A stretch of DNA of 9,790 nucleotides from CAZQDP01 sp964592375 (GTDB lineage Bacteria; Bacillota; Clostridia; RUG12999). Shown here one piece after another: positions 7,938-9,790 of the stretch (position 1 is the stretch's first letter; every line of letters begins with the position of its first letter). Where the stretch lies: NCBI GenBank assembly GCA_964592375.1, contig CAZQDP010000076.1, positions 1 through 9,790 of the forward strand. Reading direction: 5' to 3'. Both the position numbers and the translations under genes were made by a program. The notes beneath the pieces were generated by a model. It made no database searches. It was not told the origin of the DNA and was given only the letters and a program-made list of their open reading frames with translations.

Positions 7938-8611
7938 GATATATCCTCCTTTTCCATGGAGAAGCGGCCAAATGAAAAGCCGGCAGCTTCTAAAAATGTT
8001 TTTGCGATAAACATATGCCCAATTTCACCGGGATGAATTCTATCTTTTGAAAGATAAAGGGGGTAAATTTTGCTCATCATATCGTCAAATGCCAGCTGCA
8101 TATCTACGAGCAAAAGACCGTACTGCTTCGCGATGGATCGAACAATATCCGCATATGCATCTATATGCATGCGCATGGTGTCCTGCCTATTTGCTTCCAT
8201 GAAAAAAGGTGTTATCAGTATCATTCCTTTGGTCTTTGGTAGTGTTTTTTCTACCAAATGCCGATATGTATCTTGATATTCCCTATGCTGCACCTTGTAT
8301 TCTGCAATGTAGGGATGATCATAATGCCGCCAGACATCATTTACACCAATCATGACCGAAACATAATCAGGATCTAGAGCCAAGACATCCCTATCCCACC
8401 GCTCTTTTAAATGACGGATTGTATTGCCGCCTACGCCCATATTGACAATGCGAATACCATGCTCCGGTGCAAACGCCCCAAGTAAACTGTTAATCATAGA
8501 GACATATCCATTGCCTAAACCGGCAAAGCCCTCACCCACAGGCAACCCACGGCCGCAAAATGTGATGGAGTCGCCAATAAAAACAACCTTACTATGATTT
8601 TGAATATGCAT
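7931..8611 (-). CDS. SGNH/GDSL-family esterase
   Basis: The 226-residue hydrolase shows all four SGNH blocks in order: block I FIGDSIT with nucleophile Ser15, block II NMGVGGNT with Gly59, block III GVND with Asn91 (GxND), and block V DRIHP with Asp190 and His193. Members of this fold remove acetyl or other acyl groups from sugars, lipids or cell-wall glycans. No signal peptide is present, so it is probably cytoplasmic and may deacetylate imported oligosaccharides. The ATG at 8611 was preferred to the TTG at 8617 because GAGGTG (8619-8624) sits 7 nt before the ATG but only 1 nt before the TTG. It is the first gene of the putative operon and its end overlaps the binding-protein start. A carbohydrate esterase role follows from context; the family alone does not fix the substrate. 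Confidence 0.9.
   Translation of the reverse strand: MHIQNHSKVVFIGDSITFCGRGLPVGEGFAGLGNGYVSMINSLLGAFAPEHGIRIVNMGVGGNTIRHLKERWDRDVLALDPDYVSVMIGVNDVWRHYDHPYIAEYKVQHREYQDTYRHLVEKTLPKTKGMILITPFFMEANRQDTMRMHIDAYADIVRSIAKQYGLLLVDMQLAFDDMMSKIYPLYLSKDRIHPGEIGHMFIAKTFLEAAGFSFGRFSMEKEDISC
7945..7950 (-). promoter_or_regulatory. Ribosome binding site AGGAGG for the binding lipoprotein
   Basis: A full-consensus AGGAGG lies 7 nt before the ATG at 7937, inside the last codons of the esterase gene. It is the strongest initiation signal in the operon. Confidence 0.85.
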
Positions 8612-8618
8612 ATACAAT

Positions 8619-8624
8619 CACCTC
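8619..8624 (-). promoter_or_regulatory. Ribosome binding site GAGGTG for the esterase
   Basis: GAGGTG is 7 nt upstream of the ATG at 8611 and decides this start over the in-frame TTG at 8617. Confidence 0.75.
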
Positions 8625-8631
8625 ACATTCT

Positions 8632-8660
8632 ATTATATAAAATGCAAAGGATTATTTCTC
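8632..8660 (-). promoter_or_regulatory. Candidate operon promoter, -10 TATAAT with no good -35
   Basis: A perfect TATAAT (8637 down to 8632) lies 20 nt upstream of the esterase ATG. At 17-bp spacing the -35 position reads GAGAAA (8660-8655), far from TTGACA, so the promoter would need an activator. Transcription would begin near 8625, leaving a short leader of about 14 nt that just holds the ribosome binding site. A second TATAAT at 8718-8713 also lacks a -35 and would place the repeats at 8653-8694 downstream of the start site, so it is the less attractive choice. Confidence 0.4.
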
Positions 8661-8694
8661 GCCGAATTTTGCTATAAACTTCTCATAATTTGCT
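8653..8694 (-). promoter_or_regulatory. Tandem direct repeat, 21-bp period: candidate AraC-family operator
   Basis: On the minus strand two adjacent 21-bp units start with AGCAAATT (from 8694) and AGCAAAATT (from 8673). Both contain GAGAA further on and end in A/T-rich sequence. The proximal unit covers the -35 position of the promoter at 8632-8660. AraC-family activators are known to bind two direct half-sites about one or two helical turns apart next to or over the -35. A related pair lies upstream of araC at 9599-9640. The match between units is partial, so this is an inference. Confidence 0.4.
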
Positions 8695-8724
8695 CAATTA
8701 TATAGAAATAATATTATACACACC

Positions 8725-9555
8725 TTATATTTCGCCTTTTCTGTATATTCTTGGGGAAGAACCAAGAATATCTTTAAAAATTCTGTTAAAGCTTTTGATA
8801 CTGCCAAAGCCGGCCCGAAGCGCAATGTCAATAATCGGGTCATTTGTCTCCCTAAGCATTTTCATGGCCTTGCTAAGGCGATAGTTCTGTACATATTCAT
8901 GAAAGGTCATGCCGCAGCTTTCCTTAAAAAATCGCGAAAAATAATATGGGCTTAAATTGACAAATGCGGCGCCGGTCTCAAAGGATATTTTTTCGGCATA
9001 GTGAGCGTTTACATATTCATAAATTTCTTCAATTCGCTCCATCTTATTATGCTTTCTCATTCGTTCATATTTGGAAAGCTTCTGCCATTGGAGTATATCC
9101 TGCAAAAGCACCAGTATATTGTATACGCAGGCTTTTAAATAAATTGGTTGCCAGTCCGAAACCGTTGTGCTATAACTCACAAGCTTTGCAAAAAGCGTTT
9201 GTAGTGCGCCATTTTTTGGATGAGAGGCAGGGATATATGGGTTCTGCGCATGATACTTCACAAAGCGTTTCCAATCATTTTGCAAGTATTCCTTGGTAAA
9301 TATGTATACATGCATCTCACCCGTCATGTGGTCACTTTGCATTTGGTGAACTTCTCCCGGACCGATAAAAACAATATCCCCATCCGACACATGATAAGCG
9401 CAGTCGTTGATGTAAATGGTGGCACAGCCTTTTTCAATATGGATAAGCTCAACACCCTCGTTCCAATGACTGGGAAAGCTCTCCAAAGAGCGGTGCGTGT
9501 TAAGCACCAGACCGCCCGTGTCTTTTTCATGTCTTTTTTGATGAAAGGCAACCAT
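8725..9555 (-). CDS. AraC-family transcriptional regulator with cupin sensor domain
   Basis: The 276-residue protein has the standard two-part layout. Residues about 28-88 form the cupin-like AraC ligand-binding domain, with HWNEGVELIHIEKG as its first strands and GDIVFIGPGEVHQM as its hallmark turn. Residues about 172-276 carry the two helix-turn-helix motifs, the first in ISFETGAAFVNLSPYYFSRFFKES and the second in PIIDIALRAGFGSIKSFNRIFK, which includes the conserved AxxxGF-x-S-x-xxFxRxFK pattern. It would sense a sugar and control the neighbouring glycan genes, most likely as an activator. Two ATG codons lie close together; AGGAG at 9563-9567 is 7 nt from the one at 9555 and only 1 nt from the one at 9561, so 9555 is used. 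The gene has its own upstream promoter and no visible terminator after it, so some read-through into the esterase operon is possible. Confidence 0.93.
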   Translation of the reverse strand: MVAFHQKRHEKDTGGLVLNTHRSLESFPSHWNEGVELIHIEKGCATIYINDCAYHVSDGDIVFIGPGEVHQMQSDHMTGEMHVYIFTKEYLQNDWKRFVKYHAQNPYIPASHPKNGALQTLFAKLVSYSTTVSDWQPIYLKACVYNILVLLQDILQWQKLSKYERMRKHNKMERIEEIYEYVNAHYAEKISFETGAAFVNLSPYYFSRFFKESCGMTFHEYVQNYRLSKAMKMLRETNDPIIDIALRAGFGSIKSFNRIFKDILGSSPRIYRKGEI

Positions 9556-9562
9556 ATGCATT

Positions 9563-9567
9563 CTCCT
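9563..9567 (-). promoter_or_regulatory. Ribosome binding site AGGAG for araC-family gene
   Basis: AGGAG lies 7 nt before the ATG at 9555 and 1 nt before the ATG at 9561, so it favours the downstream start and removes two residues from the longest reading frame. Confidence 0.75.
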
Positions 9568-9598
9568 TTCAGTTTGAAGATATTAGATGGCAGAAGAA

Positions 9599-9640
9599 AG
9601 ATAAATCGCATGTCTTGCAGATAAATACGCTCACCCCTGC
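9599..9640 (-). promoter_or_regulatory. Tandem direct repeat, 22-bp period, upstream of araC: candidate operator
   Basis: On the minus strand one unit runs from 9640 to 9619 (starts GCAGGGGTGAGCG, ends ATTTATCT) and the next from 9618 to 9599 (starts GCAAGACATGCG, ends ATTTATCT). The unit at 9618 matches the distal unit of the esterase operator at 12 of 20 positions without gaps. A weak -10-like TAATAT lies at 9585-9580, 13 nt downstream, resembling the layout at the esterase promoter. This suggests autoregulation, but the motif is AT-rich and the evidence is modest. Confidence 0.35.
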
Positions 9641-9654
9641 CGCTCTCGTATTTA
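9622..9654. repeat. Inverted repeat TAAATACG / CGTATTTA
   Basis: Two perfect 8-base arms (9622-9629 and 9647-9654) flank 17 bases in the leader of the araC-family gene. The left arm overlaps one of the direct-repeat units at 9599-9640. It may be a protein-binding dyad or an RNA hairpin; no T tract follows, so it is not a terminator. Confidence 0.45.
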
Positions 9655-9677
9655 CTTCTCCTATCCGCTTCACACAA

Positions 9678-9712
9678 AATCTACAATCTAATTTCTAACC
9701 TCTAACCTCTCA
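9678..9712. repeat. Five degenerate 7-bp tandem repeats
   Basis: On the plus strand the units are AATCTAC, AATCTAA, TTTCTAA, CCTCTAA and CCTCTCA, head to tail, sharing the core TCTA (TCTC in the last). They lie in the leader between the upstream araC promoter and the direct-repeat pair. The function is unknown; slippage-prone microrepeat or repeated protein contact sites are both possible. Confidence 0.6.
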
Positions 9713-9717
9713 AAAGT

Positions 9718-9723
9718 CCTCCT
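9718..9723 (-). promoter_or_regulatory. AGGAGG in the early leader without a gene behind it
   Basis: A full-consensus Shine-Dalgarno lies about 6-11 nt after the predicted transcription start. Four bases later TTG-AGA-GGT-TAG would encode only a three-codon peptide. It might mark a tiny regulatory leader peptide, a ribosome standby or protection site, or the remnant of a lost gene. Confidence 0.3.
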
Positions 9724-9735
9724 GCTGATATGTTC

Positions 9736-9764
9736 ATTCTATCACAGGAAGCCTCTTTATTCAA
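9736..9764 (-). promoter_or_regulatory. Sigma-A-type promoter upstream of araC-family gene
   Basis: Reading leftward, TTGAAT (9764-9759) and TAGAAT (9741-9736) are separated by exactly 17 bp, and TGA before the -10 gives an extended -10 element. Transcription would start near 9729 and leave a leader of about 170 nt before the ATG at 9555. This is the best-formed promoter in the window. Confidence 0.75.
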
Positions 9765-9790
9765 TCATTTATTTTTGGAAGAAAACTTGC

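Noticed and set aside
700..9555. CRISPR array, tRNA, rRNA, prophage or insertion sequence
   Set aside because: No regularly spaced repeats, clover-leaf sequence, transposase or integrase frame, or terminal inverted repeats were seen; the genes form an ordinary metabolic cluster.
9568..9633. Short GTG frame of 21 codons with three cysteines ending just before the araC ribosome binding site
   Set aside because: The only purine-rich sequence upstream overlaps the start codon, so there is no proper Shine-Dalgarno. Its DNA is better explained by the direct repeats there.
9324..9677. Minus-strand frame of 117 codons spanning the araC leader and start
   Set aside because: It overlaps the well-supported AraC reading frame in another frame, its start has no proper ribosome binding site, and its sequence is basic and low in domain character.

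Overview
The window looks like a scaffold from an uncultured low-to-mid-GC Bacillota genome, most likely Clostridia. This is an inference from three things: strong AGGAGG-type ribosome binding sites, an LplA/YtcQ-like sugar-binding lipoprotein next to an AraC regulator, and a secreted enzyme carrying a copper-amine-oxidase-N-like module of the kind common in Bacillota. A run of exactly 100 N (1455-1554) is an assembly gap, consistent with a draft or metagenome assembly. All supported genes are on the minus strand, so transcription runs from high to low coordinates.

Right to left: a sigma-A-type promoter (9736-9764) and a leader of about 170 nt precede an AraC-family regulator (8725-9555). After a 113-nt spacer comes a probable operon: an SGNH/GDSL esterase (7931-8611), a sugar-binding lipoprotein whose start overlaps the esterase stop (6300-7937), a type I sulfatase without a signal peptide (4855-6204), and a very large secreted multidomain protein with a GH42-like TIM-barrel signature (1555-4826). 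The last gene runs into the gap. Beyond the gap, 700-1454 encodes an Ig-like domain plus a concanavalin-like domain and is most likely the C-terminus of the same protein. A hairpin sits directly behind that stop codon. Next is a small YbjQ/UPF0145-family gene (269-589), then 268 nt without a gene that ends in a strong minus-strand terminator (1-38).

The cluster reads as a glycan-foraging locus. The secreted enzyme would bind and cut a polysaccharide, the lipoprotein would capture the released sugar for an ABC importer whose permeases are not in the window, and the esterase and sulfatase (both without export signals) would strip acyl and sulfate groups inside the cell. AraC would sense the sugar and switch the locus on. 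The substrate cannot be named from sequence alone, but an esterase plus a sulfatase suggests a sulfated and perhaps acetylated glycan.

The most interesting non-coding signal is a pair of tandem direct repeats with a 21-22 bp period. One lies upstream of the esterase (8653-8694) and one upstream of araC (9599-9640). Each sits just upstream of a -10-like hexamer that lacks a good -35, which is the geometry expected for sites of an AraC-type activator. The most interesting protein is the large secreted enzyme, with an unusual module order, related sandwich modules at both ends and no clear glycoside hydrolase family assignment.
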